Assembly (NCBI RefSeq): GCF_003027925.1
Contig: NZ_PYPS01000001.1
Coordinates: 248,001-312,000, forward strand
Origin: Micromonospora sp. RP3T
GTDB taxonomy: Bacteria > Actinomycetota > Actinomycetes > Mycobacteriales > Micromonosporaceae
Reading direction: 5' to 3'
Length of the DNA: 64,000 nt
This document shows, in pieces, positions 52,467 through 61,113 of the stretch. Position 1 is the stretch's first letter, and the number at the start of each line of letters is the position of its first letter. The notes beneath the pieces were generated by a model. It had not been told where the DNA came from and did not search any database. It was given only the letters and a program-made list of their open reading frames with translations. Both the position numbers and the translations under genes were made by a program.

Positions 52467-53498
52467 ATGAAGACACCGTGGAAGGCCGTCACCACCCTCG
52501 CCGCCGCGCTCCTGCTGGTCCTGCCCGGTGGCGTCGCCGCCCGGGCCGCGAGCACTCCGTACACGAAGGCTCCGGTCGCCGGCACGCTGCGCGCGTACCC
52601 GGTCTCCGCCGTCTACGTCGCCGGGGTCTCCTCCGGCGGGTACCTGGCCACCCAGCTCCAGGTCGCCTACTCGGCCCGGATCCGGGGCGCGGCGATCTTC
52701 GCGGCCGGGCCGTACTACTGCGCGCAGAACAGCGTCCCGCAGGCGCTCTACGGCTGCGGAGACAACATCTACCCCACGTACCTGGGCAACCTGGAGGCGT
52801 ACACCCGCGCCTGGGCCTCGTCCGGCTGGATCGACGGCACCGGCAACCTGGCCGGCCAGCCGGTGTACGTCTACCACGGCACCAGCGACGCCACCGTGAA
52901 GAAATCGGTCACCGACGACCTGGTCCGCTACTACCAGGACTTCGGCGCCGGCGTTCGCTACGACTCCGGCGGTTCGGCCGGGCACTCCTGGGTCACGCCC
53001 TACGGCACGGTCGGCTGCACGGCCACCGCCTCGCCGTTCCTCGCCGACTGCGGCACCGACCCGCAGGGCGCGTTCCTCGCCCACCTGCTCGGCCCGGTCG
53101 CCGCGCCGAACACCGGCCCGCTCGGCGGCACGCTGATCCGATTCAGCCAGGACAGCTTCGCGGTCAACGGCTGGGCCAACGGGCTGAGCATGGACGGCAG
53201 CGGCTTCGCGTACGTGCCGGCCGCCTGCGCCGCCGGCACCACCTGCCGGCTGCTGGTCGCGCTGCACGGCTGCGCCCAGGGGTACGCCCGGGTCGGCACC
53301 GCGTTCGTCGACCGGGCCAACCTCAACCAGTACGCCGACACCAACCGACTGATCGTGCTCTACCCGCAGGCGATCGCCTCCGGAGTCAACCCGAACGGCT
53401 GCTGGGACTGGTGGGGCTACCTCGGCACGAACTACCCGATCAAGGGCGGTGCCCAGGTCGAGACCGTGCTGAACATGGTCCGCCGGCTGGACGGCTGA
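52467..53498 (+). CDS. Secreted PHB-depolymerase-family esterase
   Basis: 343 residues with a 27-residue signal peptide (ending ARA). The lipase box GVSSGG sits early in the fold (VYVAGVSSGGYLATQLQVAYS), the acid lies in VYHGTSDATVK and the His in LVALHGCAQGY or GSAGHSW, a circularly permuted-looking order like the intracellular-type PhaZd esterases (PHB_depo_C-type). Four paired Cys (CAQNS, CGDN; CTAT, CAAGTTC) suit an extracellular enzyme. Likely acts on polyhydroxybutyrate oligomers or other esters. ATG follows GGGAGAACGCC. Confidence 0.82.
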   Translation: MKTPWKAVTTLAAALLLVLPGGVAARAASTPYTKAPVAGTLRAYPVSAVYVAGVSSGGYLATQLQVAYSARIRGAAIFAAGPYYCAQNSVPQALYGCGDNIYPTYLGNLEAYTRAWASSGWIDGTGNLAGQPVYVYHGTSDATVKKSVTDDLVRYYQDFGAGVRYDSGGSAGHSWVTPYGTVGCTATASPFLADCGTDPQGAFLAHLLGPVAAPNTGPLGGTLIRFSQDSFAVNGWANGLSMDGSGFAYVPAACAAGTTCRLLVALHGCAQGYARVGTAFVDRANLNQYADTNRLIVLYPQAIASGVNPNGCWDWWGYLGTNYPIKGGAQVETVLNMVRRLDG

Positions 53499-53566
53499 CC
53501 CCGGGTGCGGCCCGGCCCGTACCCCGGGTCTGGGCCGGACCGGGTCACCTGCGGTACGGTCAGTTC

Positions 53567-53785
53567 ATGGTCGTCGAGGAACATTGGTGGAACGGCGTCA
53601 ACATCCCCCGCGGGCGCCGCGACGTCTACATCTGCACCGACGGACAGCAGTGGCAGGTCCAGGCCCAGATCGGCGGCGCCGCCGGCCGGTCGAAGATCCA
53701 GCAGTGCCCGAGCCGGGTCTCGGCGAGCATCCTCGCCGGGGCGTGGCGGTCGAGCGGCACCGGCTGGCGGGAGATGCCCCGCTGA
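53567..53785 (+). CDS. Small hypothetical protein
   Basis: 72 residues: MVVEEHWWNGVNIPRGRRDVYICTDGQQWQVQAQ is a compact mixed strand pattern with two Cys, followed by GAAGRSKIQQCPSRVSASILAG. No membrane segment. I do not recognise a family, though I believe similar short WWNG proteins exist in actinomycetes. ATG 53567 has no strong ribosome site. Confidence 0.55.
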   Translation: MVVEEHWWNGVNIPRGRRDVYICTDGQQWQVQAQIGGAAGRSKIQQCPSRVSASILAGAWRSSGTGWREMPR

Positions 53786-53905
53786 TCCGGGCACGGCGGT
53801 CCGTCCCGCCGCCGGGCACCGCCCGGTCGACGAGTGACGCGGTGGTCCCCCACGCCCTCGGCAGCTGAGCAGGATTGACCCACCCGGAAGCGGGTACGCC
53901 CGGCC

Positions 53906-55132
53906 GTGGCTGGTGCGGGAGCGGGCGGCGGTGACCAGGCCGCCGGGGACAAGGCCGCCGGTGACCAGCGCCTCGCCCGCCGGCTACGGGCCGTGCCGGC
54001 GCTGCTGACGGACCGGCTCCGCCGGGTACGCGCAGGCGCCGGGCTGGCCGCCCAGGCCGGGTTGGCCGCCGGCCTCTCCTGGTGGGCCGCGGATTCGCTG
54101 CTGCACGTGGCCCAACCGGTCTTCGCCCCGATCTCGGCGGTGGTGGCGCTCGCCGCCTCGGTGGGGCAACGCCTGCGCCGTACCGTCGAACTGGTGCTCG
54201 GCGTGGCGGTCGGCATCCTGATCGGCAACCTGTTGATCAGCCTGGTCGGGGTCGGCGCCTGGCAGCTCGGCGCCATCGTGGCGCTGGCCGTCCTGGTGGC
54301 CGCGTTCGTCGGTCGCAGCCCGGCGCTGGTGGTCCAGGCCGGCGCGACCGCGGTGCTGATCGGCACCCTGACGCCGACCATGCCGAACCTCGAAGCGCCC
54401 CGGGTGGTCGACGCGCTGATCGGCGGCGGCGCGACGCTGCTGGTGACCGCCGTGCTGCTGCCCCTGAACCCGCTGCGGATCATCAACCGGGCGGCCGGCC
54501 CCGCGTTGACGCTGCTCGCCGACCAGTTGGACCGCACCGCCGCCGCCCTGCGCGAGCGGGAGGTCGAGGGGGCGATCGCCGCCCGGGACCGGCTGCGCGA
54601 CAACAAGGAGGAGATGGGCGCCTTCGGCGAGGCCGCGCAGGGCGCCCGGGAGGCCGCCACGCTCTCGCCGGTCTACTGGACCGCCCGGCAGGGGCCGCTC
54701 GGCCGGTACGCGAACTCGGTCGAGCCGGTGGACCGGGCGATGCGCAACAGCGGCACGCTGATCCGGCGGGCGGTCACGCTGCTCGCCGACGGCGAGCGGA
54801 TCCCGGACGCCATGCCTGCTGCCGTGTCGGGGCTGGCCGAGGCGGCCCGCCGACTGCGCAAGGAGTTCGCCCGGGGCGTGGCGGAGCCGACCCGCTGCCG
54901 GGAGTCCGCGTTGCGGGCGGTGGCCGAGGCCGGGCGCGCGTACCGGGCTGGGGTGGACTTCTCCGGCGCGGTCGTGGTGGCCCAGGTGCGCACCGCGGCC
55001 AGTGACCTGCTGGTCGCCACCGACGTCGACCAGGACGAGGCGAACCGCCTGGTGCGCTCGGCCTTCGGTCCGCTCGACCCACCCCGGTCCGGCGAGCGCG
55101 CCGGCTCGGGGGCGGCCAGCCCCGAGGGCTGA
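53906..55132 (+). CDS. FUSC-family (aromatic acid exporter type) membrane protein
   Basis: 408 residues. Six N-terminal membrane segments with the FUSC/ArAE pattern (SWWAADSLLHVAQPVFAPISAVVALAASVGQRLRRTVELVLGVAVGILIGN), then a cytoplasmic helical domain of about 230 residues (LLADQLDRTAAALREREVEGAIAARDRLRDNK). The family exports aromatic acids or assists envelope stress; substrate unknown. GTG start, preceded by a hydrophilic Gly/Ala leader of 20 residues. Confidence 0.83.
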   Translation: MAGAGAGGGDQAAGDKAAGDQRLARRLRAVPALLTDRLRRVRAGAGLAAQAGLAAGLSWWAADSLLHVAQPVFAPISAVVALAASVGQRLRRTVELVLGVAVGILIGNLLISLVGVGAWQLGAIVALAVLVAAFVGRSPALVVQAGATAVLIGTLTPTMPNLEAPRVVDALIGGGATLLVTAVLLPLNPLRIINRAAGPALTLLADQLDRTAAALREREVEGAIAARDRLRDNKEEMGAFGEAAQGAREAATLSPVYWTARQGPLGRYANSVEPVDRAMRNSGTLIRRAVTLLADGERIPDAMPAAVSGLAEAARRLRKEFARGVAEPTRCRESALRAVAEAGRAYRAGVDFSGAVVVAQVRTAASDLLVATDVDQDEANRLVRSAFGPLDPPRSGERAGSGAASPEG

Positions 55133-55139
55133 CGCGAGC

Positions 55140-55159
55140 GCGTCAAGGCGACGTGAAAA
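55140..55159. promoter_or_regulatory. 11-bp-phased GCGTCAAGG / ACGTGAAAA direct repeat
   Basis: GCGTCAAGG (55140-55148) and ACGTGAAAA (55151-55159), 11 bp start to start, with a third GCGTCAAAG at 55183-55191. The same motif pair recurs at 55963-55982 before the kdp operon. Candidate response-regulator site upstream of the 145-residue membrane protein gene. Confidence 0.55.
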
Positions 55160-55276
55160 CGGTCCGGCTCCGCGTAGCGGATGCGTCAAAGGTGTCGACG
55201 GCGGGCCGCCGGCCCGGCTGGTATGGCTGCCAGTGCGGGCGTTTCGGGCCCGCGGTCGGTTCGCCGGAGGCGTGTC

Positions 55277-55714
55277 GTGGCTGTGGTACGAGATCAGGAA
55301 ACCGGAATCCGGGTGGCCGGCGGCGTGCTGCTGGTGGTGGGCTCGGCCCTGGTGGCGGCGGCGGTCTTCGCGCCGGGGGAACTGCCCGGCCGAGTGCTGC
55401 TGATCGCGATCGCGGTCGGGGCGTACGCCGCGGTGGTGGCCGACCTGCGCGCGGTGGCCGCGGTGACCGCGCTGGGCGCGGCGACGTTCGTCGGTTTCCT
55501 GGCCCACCGCTTCGGGGAGCTGACCGGCTCCGGCGACGGCTGGTCCCACGCCGTGCTGATCGGTTTCGCCGCGGTGCTCGGCACCGGTTACCGGTACGCC
55601 CGTTCGATCAACTCCGGCCACCACGACGCGCCGCGCCCGCCGCTGCGCCGGGTGCCCGGGCCGGCGGCCGTGATCACTCCGCCGGAGCGCGCCGAGGGGC
55701 GCCGCGCGGCCTGA
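55277..55714 (+). CDS. Small membrane protein, unknown family
   Basis: 145 residues, four hydrophobic helices (VAGGVLLVVGSALVAAAVFAPGE; VLLIAIAVGAYAAVVADL; AAVTALGAATFVGFLAH; AVLIGFAAVLGTGYRYA) resembling the DUF4118 membrane module of KdpD, and a Pro/Arg tail. GTG 55277 follows GGAGG by six bases. Its position before kdp and a shared upstream motif suggest joint regulation, but function is unknown. Confidence 0.7.
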   Translation: MAVVRDQETGIRVAGGVLLVVGSALVAAAVFAPGELPGRVLLIAIAVGAYAAVVADLRAVAAVTALGAATFVGFLAHRFGELTGSGDGWSHAVLIGFAAVLGTGYRYARSINSGHHDAPRPPLRRVPGPAAVITPPERAEGRRAA

Positions 55715-55745
55715 GCCGGCCGGTGACAGGTCGCTGTCGATCGAG

Positions 55746-55937
55746 GTGGAGCTGGTGACCGGGTGGGGCCGCAACTGGTGGCCGCGCCCGGGTGGTGTCT
55801 TCGCCGCCGGTCCGGCGCACACGTTCGCGCAGGTGGCGGAGGCGGTGGACCGCGCGTTCGGTCGATCGGACCTGGAGCACCTGCGGATGGTCGTGCTGCC
55901 CCCGCTGCTCGCCTCGTGGCGTCCGCGTCGGCCGTGA
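55746..55937 (+). CDS. Small hypothetical protein
   Basis: 63 residues, WGRNWWPRPGGVFAAGPAHTFAQVAEAVDRAFGRSDLEHLRMVVLPP. The start GTG 55746 is preceded by ATCGAGG-type purines. Single amphipathic helix and basic end; no family recognised. Lies between the membrane protein gene and the kdp promoter region. Confidence 0.45.
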   Translation: MELVTGWGRNWWPRPGGVFAAGPAHTFAQVAEAVDRAFGRSDLEHLRMVVLPPLLASWRPRRP

Positions 55938-55962
55938 CCGGCCTCACCCCCACCCGGGGGCG

Positions 55963-55982
55963 GCGTGAAAGGCGCGTCAAGA
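55963..55982 (+). promoter_or_regulatory. Candidate response-regulator site of the kdp operon
   Basis: GCGTGAAAG (55963-55971) and GCGTCAAGA (55974-55982), direct repeats 11 bp apart, about 125 bases before the first kdp gene. KdpE is an OmpR-family regulator encoded downstream, so it is the first candidate to bind here. A CGCGACCG-ggagg-CGGTCGCG hairpin (56055-56075) lies in the leader. Confidence 0.55.
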
Positions 55983-56104
55983 AACCACCGCCCGGCGTGA
56001 TGGTCGTGTTATGGCCCCTGTCCGTCCGCGTGAACTGGCGTTTTGATTGCCCGGCGCGACCGGGAGGCGGTCGCGAGGACATTTTCCGCTAGGAGAGGTC
56101 AGCC

Positions 56105-56188
56105 GTGTCTGACGTGCTGTTCGTTTTGCTGACGGTGGGGCTGTTCGCGGCTCTCGCCCTCGTGGTGCGGGGTGTGGAGAAGCTGTGA
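56105..56188 (+). CDS. 27-residue membrane microprotein leading the kdp operon
   Basis: GTG 56105, six bases after an ideal AGGAGAGG site, encodes one hydrophobic helix followed by VVRGVEKL. Its stop overlaps the GTG of kdpF (GTGAGC), so it is co-translated with the Kdp complex. It is not KdpF, which follows. Similar tiny proteins may exist before kdpF in other actinomycetes but are easily missed by gene finders. Confidence 0.7.
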   Translation: MSDVLFVLLTVGLFAALALVVRGVEKL

Positions 56189-56274
56189 GCGCCGTCAACG
56201 CAGTCGGCCTGGTGCTGGCGATCGGACTGGGCGTGTTCCTGGTCGTCGCCCTGCTGTTCCCGGAGCGCTTCTGA
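56185..56274 (+). CDS. kdpF: K+-transporting ATPase subunit KdpF
   Basis: 29 residues, one membrane helix ending [10 protein letters not shown], which is the characteristic end of KdpF and the same length as the E. coli protein. It stabilises the KdpFABC complex. Start in GTGA overlap with the microprotein; stop overlaps the kdpA ATG (TGATG). Confidence 0.9.
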   Translation: MSAVNAVGLVLAIGLGVFLVVALLFPERF

Positions 56275-57929
56275 TGAGCATGACAACAGCCGGGATGCTC
56301 TTCGTGTTGTCGCTGGTGGTGGCGCTGGTGGCCGTCTACCGGCCGTTCGGCGACCACATGTACCGGGTGGTCTCCGGCACTCGGTCCGCCCGCGTCGAGC
56401 GGGGGATCTACCGCCTGGTCGGGGTCAACCCGGCCGTCGAGCAGACCTGGGGCGTGTACGCCCGCAGCGTGTTGGCCTTCTCGGCCGTCTCGATCCTGTT
56501 CCTGTACGCGTTCCAGCGGCTGCAGAACCACCTCTGGCTCTCGCTGGGCTTCGACCCGGTGGTGCCGCACGGCGCGTGGAACACCGCGGTGTCGTTCGTG
56601 ACCAACACGAACTGGCAGTGGTACTCGGGTGAGTCGACCATGGGTCACCTGGTGCAGATGGCCGGCCTGGCGGTGCAGAACTTCGTCTCCGCCGCGGTCG
56701 GCATCGCCGTCGCGGTGGCGCTGGTCCGGGGCTTCGCCCGCAGTCGTACCGGCGAGCTGGGCAACTTCTGGGTCGACCTGACCCGGATCGTCCTGCGGAT
56801 CCTGCTGCCGATCGCGGTGCTCGGCACGCTCGCCCTGATGCTCGGCGGCGCGGTGCAGAACCTCTCCGGCGGCACCGACGTGACCACGCTGACCGGCGGC
56901 AGCCAGACCATCACCGGCGGCCCGGTGGCCAGCCAGGAGGTCATCAAGGAGCTGGGCACCAACGGCGGTGGCTTCTACAACGTCAACAGCGCCCACCCCT
57001 TCGAGAACCCGACCACCTGGACGAACTGGATCGAGATCTTCCTGATCCTGCTCATTCCGTTCAGCCTGCCCCGGGTCTTCGGCCGGATGGTCGGGCAGAA
57101 CCGGCAGGGCTACGCGATCGCCGCGGTGATGGCGATCCTCGCGCTGGCCAGCATCACCCTGACCAACGTGTTCGAGCTGACCGGCCACGGCACGGTGCCG
57201 CAGGCGGTCGGCGCGGCCCTCGAAGGTAAGGAGGTGCGGTTCGACGTGTCGAACTCGGCCACCTTCGCCGCCGCCACCACGCTCACCTCCACCGGCGCGG
57301 TCAACTCGTTCCACGACTCGTACACCGCGCTGGGTGGGATGATGACGCTGGGCAACATGATGCTCGGCGAGGTCGCCCCCGGAGGCGTCGGCGCCGGCCT
57401 GTACGGCCTGCTCATCCTGGCGGTGATCACGGTGTTCGTCGCCGGCCTGATGGTCGGCCGCACGCCGGAGTACCTGGGCAAGAAGATCGGCTCGCGCGAG
57501 ATCAAGTTCGCCTCGATGTACTTCCTGATCACCCCGGCGCTGGTGCTCGCCGGCACCGCCGCCGCGTTCGCCACCGGCAACAACTCGACCGCGCTCAACG
57601 TCGGCCCGCACGGGCTCTCCGAGGTGCTCTATGCGTTCACCTCGGCGAGCAACAACAACGGCTCGGCGTTCGCCGGCATCACCGTGAACACGCAGTGGTG
57701 GAACACCGCCCTGGGCCTCTGCATGCTGCTCGGTCGGTTCCTGCCGATCATCTTCGCGCTCGCCCTGGCCGGCTCGCTGGCCCGCCAGCAACCCACGCCC
57801 GCGTCCGAGGGGACCCTGCCGACCCACAAGCCGCTCTTCGTCGGCATGGTCGTCGGCGTCACGGTGATCCTCGTCGCGCTCACCTTTCTGCCCGCGCTCG
57901 CGCTCGGCCCGCTGGCCGAAGGGCTGTGA
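56274..57929 (+). CDS. kdpA: K+-transporting ATPase subunit KdpA
   Basis: 551 residues, ten membrane segments and four pore-loop repeats including [35 protein letters not shown] and [10 protein letters not shown], which form the potassium selectivity filter. It is the channel-like K+ entry subunit of the KdpFABC pump. ATG 56274. Confidence 0.95.
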   Translation: MSMTTAGMLFVLSLVVALVAVYRPFGDHMYRVVSGTRSARVERGIYRLVGVNPAVEQTWGVYARSVLAFSAVSILFLYAFQRLQNHLWLSLGFDPVVPHGAWNTAVSFVTNTNWQWYSGESTMGHLVQMAGLAVQNFVSAAVGIAVAVALVRGFARSRTGELGNFWVDLTRIVLRILLPIAVLGTLALMLGGAVQNLSGGTDVTTLTGGSQTITGGPVASQEVIKELGTNGGGFYNVNSAHPFENPTTWTNWIEIFLILLIPFSLPRVFGRMVGQNRQGYAIAAVMAILALASITLTNVFELTGHGTVPQAVGAALEGKEVRFDVSNSATFAAATTLTSTGAVNSFHDSYTALGGMMTLGNMMLGEVAPGGVGAGLYGLLILAVITVFVAGLMVGRTPEYLGKKIGSREIKFASMYFLITPALVLAGTAAAFATGNNSTALNVGPHGLSEVLYAFTSASNNNGSAFAGITVNTQWWNTALGLCMLLGRFLPIIFALALAGSLARQQPTPASEGTLPTHKPLFVGMVVGVTVILVALTFLPALALGPLAEGL

Positions 57930-57949
57930 CCACCATGAGAGAGAAGGAC

Positions 57950-60151
57950 ATGACCACGTCTACGCCGGCGCCGCACGGCGCGGCGGACGCCGCCACCCCC
58001 GCCACCCCCGGCACACCAGCCACCCAGGGCAACCGGGTCGGCGGTGGCCTCCTCGACCCGAAGCAGCTGGTCCGGTCACTGCCGGACGCGCTGCGCAAGC
58101 TCGACCCGCGTACCCTGTGGCGCAATCCGGTGATGCTGATCGTCGAGATCGGCGCGCTGTTCACCACCGTCCTCGCCGTCGCCGACCCGTCCGTGTTCGC
58201 GCTCGCGATCACGATCTGGCTCTGGTTGACAGTGGTCTTCGCCAACCTGGCCGAGGCGGTCGCCGAGGGGCGCGGCAAGGCCCAGGCCGACACGCTGCGG
58301 CGGGCCAAGCAGGACACCATCGCCACCCGCCTGCTCGGCTGGACGCCGGGCGCGGCGGCCAACGGCTACCGCGACGAGGCGGTGCCCGCGCCGCAGCTCA
58401 AGCAGGACGACATCGTGCTGGTCGAGGCCGGGCAGATCATCCCGGGCGACGGCGACGTCGTCGAGGGCATCGCCAGCGTCGACGAGTCGGCCATCACCGG
58501 CGAGTCCGCGCCGGTGATCCGGGAGTCCGGCGGCGACCGCAGCGCGGTCACCGGCGGCACCCGGGTCCTCTCCGACCGGATCGTCGTGAAGATCACGCAG
58601 AAGCCGGGGGAGAGCTTCATCGACCGGATGATCGCCCTGGTCGAGGGTGCCAACCGGCAGAAGACCCCGAACGAGATCGCGCTCAACATCCTGCTGGCCG
58701 CGCTGACGATCATCTTCCTGCTCGCGGTCGTCACGCTCCAGCCGTTGGCGATCTTCGCCAAGGGCTACCAGGCCGCCGCTCCGGACACGCAGGCGATCAC
58801 CGACGGCGGCGTCACCGGGATCGTGCTGGTCTCGCTCCTGGTCTGCCTCATCCCGACCACCATCGGCGCGCTGCTGTCCGCGATCGGCATCGCCGGCATG
58901 GATCGCCTCGTTCAGCGCAACGTGCTCGCCATGAGCGGGCGGGCGGTCGAGGCGGCCGGCGACGTCAACACGCTGCTGCTGGACAAGACCGGCACCATCA
59001 CCCTGGGCAACCGGCAGGCCGCCGAGTTCCTGCCGGTGACCGGCGTGGACGCCGCCGCTGTCGCGGACGCGGCGCAGCTCTCCAGCCTGGCCGACGAGAC
59101 CCCGGAGGGGCGCTCGGTGGTGGTGCTGGCGAAGAACGAGTTCGGGCTGCGCGAGCGCGAGCCCGGCCTGATTCCGCACGCCACGTTCGTGCCGTTCACC
59201 GCTCAGACCCGGATGAGCGGCGTCGACCTGGCCGGTGACGGCGCCGTCGGCGGCCGGCAGATCCGCAAGGGCGCCGCCGCCGCGGTGATGAGGTGGGTAC
59301 GCGAGAACGGCGGCCACCCGACCGAGCAGGTCGGTGAACTGGTCGACGCGATCAGCGGCACCGGCGGCACTCCGCTCGTGGTCGCCGAGCACGTGGCCGG
59401 CGAACCGGCCCGGGCGCTGGGCGTCATCCACCTCAAGGACGTGGTCAAGGCCGGCATGCGGGAGCGCTTCGACGAGATGCGCCGGATGGGCATCCGGACC
59501 GTGATGATCACCGGTGACAACCCGCGGACCGCGAAGGCCATCGCCGACGAGGCGGGCGTGGACGACTTCCTCGCCGAGGCCACGCCGGAGGACAAGCTCG
59601 CCCTGATCAAGAAGGAACAGGAGGGCGGCCGGCTGGTCGCGATGACCGGGGACGGCACGAACGACGCGCCGGCGCTGGCCCAGGCGGACGTCGGCGTGGC
59701 CATGAACACCGGCACGTCGGCCGCGAAGGAGGCCGGCAACATGGTCGACCTCGACTCCGACCCGACCAAGCTGATCGAGATCGTGGAGATCGGCAAGCAG
59801 TTGCTGATCACGCGGGGCGCGTTGACGACGTTCAGCATCGCCAACGACATCGCGAAGTACTTCGCGATCATCCCGGCCATGTTCGCCGGCATCTACCCGA
59901 GTCTGGACGCGCTCAACGTGATGCGGCTGGCCAGTCCCGAGTCGGCGATCCTGTCGGCGGTCATCTTCAACGCCTTGGTGATCATCGCGTTGATCCCGCT
60001 GGCCCTGCGCGGGGTGCGTTACCGGCCGGCCGGCGCCTCCAAGCTGCTCAGCCGCAACCTGCTGTTCTACGGCCTCGGCGGCATCGTGGTGCCGTTCGTC
60101 GGCATCAAGCTCATCGACCTGCTCGTCCAGTTCGTCCCGGGGATCTCGTGA
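57950..60151 (+). CDS. kdpB: K+-transporting ATPase ATP-binding subunit KdpB
   Basis: 733 residues. P-type ATPase with disordered Thr/Ala/Pro N-terminus, [10 protein letters not shown] actuator loop, phosphorylated Asp345 in [17 protein letters not shown] nucleotide-binding segment and [18 protein letters not shown] hinge. Drives K+ import coupled to KdpA. ATG 57950 with purine-rich AGAGAGAAGG before it; GTG 57926 (overlapping the kdpA stop) and ATG 57935 are in-frame alternatives. Confidence 0.95.
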   Translation: MTTSTPAPHGAADAATPATPGTPATQGNRVGGGLLDPKQLVRSLPDALRKLDPRTLWRNPVMLIVEIGALFTTVLAVADPSVFALAITIWLWLTVVFANLAEAVAEGRGKAQADTLRRAKQDTIATRLLGWTPGAAANGYRDEAVPAPQLKQDDIVLVEAGQIIPGDGDVVEGIASVDESAITGESAPVIRESGGDRSAVTGGTRVLSDRIVVKITQKPGESFIDRMIALVEGANRQKTPNEIALNILLAALTIIFLLAVVTLQPLAIFAKGYQAAAPDTQAITDGGVTGIVLVSLLVCLIPTTIGALLSAIGIAGMDRLVQRNVLAMSGRAVEAAGDVNTLLLDKTGTITLGNRQAAEFLPVTGVDAAAVADAAQLSSLADETPEGRSVVVLAKNEFGLREREPGLIPHATFVPFTAQTRMSGVDLAGDGAVGGRQIRKGAAAAVMRWVRENGGHPTEQVGELVDAISGTGGTPLVVAEHVAGEPARALGVIHLKDVVKAGMRERFDEMRRMGIRTVMITGDNPRTAKAIADEAGVDDFLAEATPEDKLALIKKEQEGGRLVAMTGDGTNDAPALAQADVGVAMNTGTSAAKEAGNMVDLDSDPTKLIEIVEIGKQLLITRGALTTFSIANDIAKYFAIIPAMFAGIYPSLDALNVMRLASPESAILSAVIFNALVIIALIPLALRGVRYRPAGASKLLSRNLLFYGLGGIVVPFVGIKLIDLLVQFVPGIS

Positions 60152-61032
60152 TGCGCCTTCCCAGTTGGCTCTCCCAACACCTGGCCGCCCTGCGCGCGGT
60201 GCTCGTCTTCACCGTGCTGCTCGGGCTGGCGTACCCGCTCGCCCTGGTCGCCGTGGGCCGGATCCCCGGTCTCGACGCCCACGCCGACGGGTCCCTGATC
60301 GAGGCCGGCGGCAGGCCCGTCGGCAGCTCGCTGATCGGGCAGTCCTTCACCGACTCCGACGGCAACCCCGTCCCGCGCTACTTCCAGTCCCGCCCCTCCG
60401 CCGCCGGCGACGGCTACGACCCGACCTCCACCGCGGCCAGCAATCTCGGCCCGGAGAGCATGGTGGACACCATCACCAGCGACGAGGAGACCTCGGCGCA
60501 GAGCCTGCTCACCCAGGTCTGCGCGCGCAGTAAGGCGGTCGGCGAGTTGGACGGCGTGGACGGTCGTCGCCCCTACTGCACGCCGGACGGGGTGGGCGCG
60601 GTGCTGGCCGTGTTCCGCGCCGACGGCCTGACCGGCCGGATCACCCGCGTGGTGAGCGTCAACCAGGTCGCGCCGGCCACGCCGTTCGTGTCGACCTGGC
60701 AGGGCGTCCCGGTCGAGCTGGCCCGGCCCGACCAGGACTACGTGGCCGAGGGCGGCCTGATCACCCCGGTCCGTGGGGACGCTCCGGCGGAGCCGGCCGT
60801 GCCGGCCGACGCGGTCACCGCCAGCGGCAGCGGCCTCGACCCGCACATCTCCCCGGCGTACGCGGAGATCCAGGTGGCGCGCGTGGCGCGCGAGCGCGGC
60901 GCGGACCCGGCGGCGATCCGCGAGCTGGTCGAGGAGCACACCACCGGCCGGTCGCTCGGCTTCATGGGCGAGCCCGGCGTGAACGTGCTGGAAGTCAACC
61001 TCGCGCTGGACGAGAGGTTCCCGGCGCGCTGA
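60151..61032 (+). CDS. kdpC: K+-transporting ATPase subunit KdpC
   Basis: 293 residues, one N-terminal membrane helix (AVLVFTVLLGLAYPLALVAVG), then the periplasmic KdpC domain: GSSLIGQSFTDSDGNPVPRYFQSRPSAAGDGYDPTSTAASNLGP and a C-terminal SGSGLDPHISPAYAEIQVARVARERG helix. Longer than E. coli KdpC (190) because of an insertion of about 90 residues (SEDEETSAQSLLTQVCARSKA-type region), seen in other actinobacteria. ATG 60151 overlaps the kdpB stop by one base. Confidence 0.93.
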   Translation: MRLPSWLSQHLAALRAVLVFTVLLGLAYPLALVAVGRIPGLDAHADGSLIEAGGRPVGSSLIGQSFTDSDGNPVPRYFQSRPSAAGDGYDPTSTAASNLGPESMVDTITSDEETSAQSLLTQVCARSKAVGELDGVDGRRPYCTPDGVGAVLAVFRADGLTGRITRVVSVNQVAPATPFVSTWQGVPVELARPDQDYVAEGGLITPVRGDAPAEPAVPADAVTASGSGLDPHISPAYAEIQVARVARERGADPAAIRELVEEHTTGRSLGFMGEPGVNVLEVNLALDERFPAR

Positions 61033-61040
61033 GCCAGCCT

Positions 61041-61087
61041 GTTAAGCGGGGCCCCCGCCTCTACCGGATGCGTTAAGCGGGGGCCCC
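61041..61087. repeat. Intergenic GTTAAGCGGGGCCCCC...GCGTTAAGCGGGGGCCCC repeat, copy 3
   Basis: Two GTTAAGCGGGG-CCCC units flank CCTCTACCGGAT between kdpC and kdpD, in an 81-base gap. Same element as 17389-17427. It may separate the kdpFABC and kdpDE transcripts. Confidence 0.75.
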
Positions 61088-61113
61088 TCCTTATCCCCTG
61101 GAAGGATGGGGCG

